NCBI GenBank assembly: GCA_948759685.1
Contig: CAQBGY010000259.1
Coordinates: 1 to 5,297 of the forward strand
From: an uncultured Eubacterium sp.
Lineage (GTDB): Bacteria; Bacillota_A; Clostridia; Lachnospirales; Lachnospiraceae
Length of the DNA: 5,297 bases
Reading direction: 5' to 3'
The notes beneath the pieces were generated by a model. That model had not been told where the DNA came from and ran no database searches. It was given only the letters and a program-made list of their open reading frames with translations. The position numbers were made by a program, and so were the translations under genes. This document shows, piece after piece, positions 4,829 through 5,297 of the stretch (its first letter is position 1; each line of letters begins with the position of its first letter).

Positions 4829-5185
4829 ATGCCGATTGATGATTTAACCATATTGGGGAATATGCTTCGAGCCGCACGAAAAGAAAAAAATTTCACGCAG
4901 CAGCAACTGGCAGATGAATCGCATATTTCCATCAAAGAGATTGCCGATATTGAGAAAGGCAGAAGAAATCCATCCTACCTGATTATGAAAACATTAGCGA
5001 AAGTTCTGCACTTTTCTCTCGACTCTCTTATCAGGCCGGAGCTGACACCAGATGAAGCTGGGCAAAATGAGATGAAGCTGCTATATCTAAACTGTCCGCC
5101 AGAGATGCGGGAAACCTTGTTGAGCCATACTCGTGGATTTGCGGAGGAACTAAAGGAAATTTCTAAGAAACTTGAAAAAGAATAG
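4829..5185 (+). CDS. XRE-family helix-turn-helix transcriptional regulator
   Basis: A 118-aa regulator and the only plus-strand gene. Residues 9-63 form a Cro/C1-type helix-turn-helix domain: LRAARKEKNFTQQQLAD, then SIKEIADIEKGRRNPS, then LIMKTLAKVLHFSLDSL. The rest (about 70-118) is a helical tail, ending in a charged segment EELKEISKKLEKE that may support dimerisation. ATG 4829 has GAGGTG (4816-4821) 7 nt upstream. The gene is divergent from the HTH/response-regulator operon and shares a palindrome-rich intergenic region with it, so it could repress itself and possibly that operon. Single-domain XRE proteins of this kind are frequent in integrative elements and phages as maintenance regulators. 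The target is unknown. A terminator follows the stop codon immediately. Confidence 0.92.
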   Translation: MPIDDLTILGNMLRAARKEKNFTQQQLADESHISIKEIADIEKGRRNPSYLIMKTLAKVLHFSLDSLIRPELTPDEAGQNEMKLLYLNCPPEMRETLLSHTRGFAEELKEISKKLEKE

Positions 5186-5228
5186 GCCAGTGAGTGAAAC
5201 TTGAAAGTTTCTCTCTCTGGCTGTTTTT
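5186..5228 (+). terminator. Rho-independent terminator of the XRE gene
   Basis: Starting on the base after the stop codon, a 15-position stem with two T-T mismatches forms between 5186-5200 (GCCAGTGAGTGAAAC) and 5207-5221 (GTTTCTCTCTCTGGC). The loop is TTGAAA, and a TGTTTTT tail follows (5222-5228). Confidence 0.85.
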
Positions 5229-5246
5229 GTATCACCAAGAAAGTGG

Positions 5247-5290
5247 CAAGCAATGCCCCAGGATAGCCATCCGGCTCCTGGCGCTGCTTG
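5247..5290. repeat. Imperfect 44-bp inverted repeat at the right edge
   Basis: Nested complementary arms are visible: CAAGCA (5247-5252) with TGCTTG (5285-5290), GC (5255-5256) with GC (5283-5284), CCAGGA (5258-5263) with TCCTGG (5276-5281), and GCC (5266-5268) with GGC (5273-5275), around an ATCC loop. There is no T tail, so it is not a simple terminator. It is more GC-rich than the sequence on its left. Structures like this occur at transfer origins or upstream of relaxase genes in mobile elements. That identity is a guess, and the window ends before it can be tested. Confidence 0.5.
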
Positions 5291-5297
5291 TTGGGGA

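Overview
The window looks like accessory DNA from a Gram-positive anaerobe, probably a gut Clostridia (Lachnospiraceae/Ruminococcaceae type). The reasons are strong AGGAGG ribosome binding sites, moderately low GC, tightly packed and overlapping genes, and protein families typical of Firmicutes. That placement is inference. Nearly everything is on the minus strand; only one regulator at the right end is on the plus strand.

Read in the direction of minus-strand transcription (right to left), the layout is as follows. (1) A consensus-like promoter at about 4685-4713. (2) A 59-aa helix-turn-helix protein (4480-4659) that overlaps an OmpR-family response regulator (3804-4496). (3) An operator/promoter (3759-3802). 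(4) An operon of a degenerate ABC ATPase (2823-3731, TTG start), a six-helix ABC permease (2081-2845) and a sensor histidine kinase (1171-2073, GTG start), closed by a UUCG-loop terminator (1145-1170). (5) A second operator/promoter (1088-1142) carrying two perfect tandem copies of an 11-bp repeat. (6) An operon of a 57-aa two-helix membrane peptide (891-1064), a LanF-type ABC ATPase with the lantibiotic-immunity E-loop (189-878) and the N-terminus of its LanE/G-type permease (1-189, running off the left edge).

On the plus strand, 4829-5185 encodes an XRE-type repressor-like protein, followed by a terminator (5186-5228). At the right edge lies a 44-bp imperfect inverted repeat (5247-5290) of a kind that could belong to a plasmid or integrative-element transfer region.

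Working model (inference): this is a self-regulated peptide-antibiotic (lantibiotic or bacitracin-like) defence module. The kinase and response regulator sense the peptide, possibly together with the ABC pair encoded between them. The response regulator then activates both the sensor operon and the LanFEG-like effector operon. Support comes from the 11-bp-phased CCTTAG-type repeats, which sit at exactly the same distance (27 nt) from the -10 hexamer in both promoters. No lantibiotic precursor or modification gene is visible, so resistance is more likely than producer self-immunity. The flanking HTH and XRE genes and the right-edge palindrome suggest the module is cargo of a mobile element.
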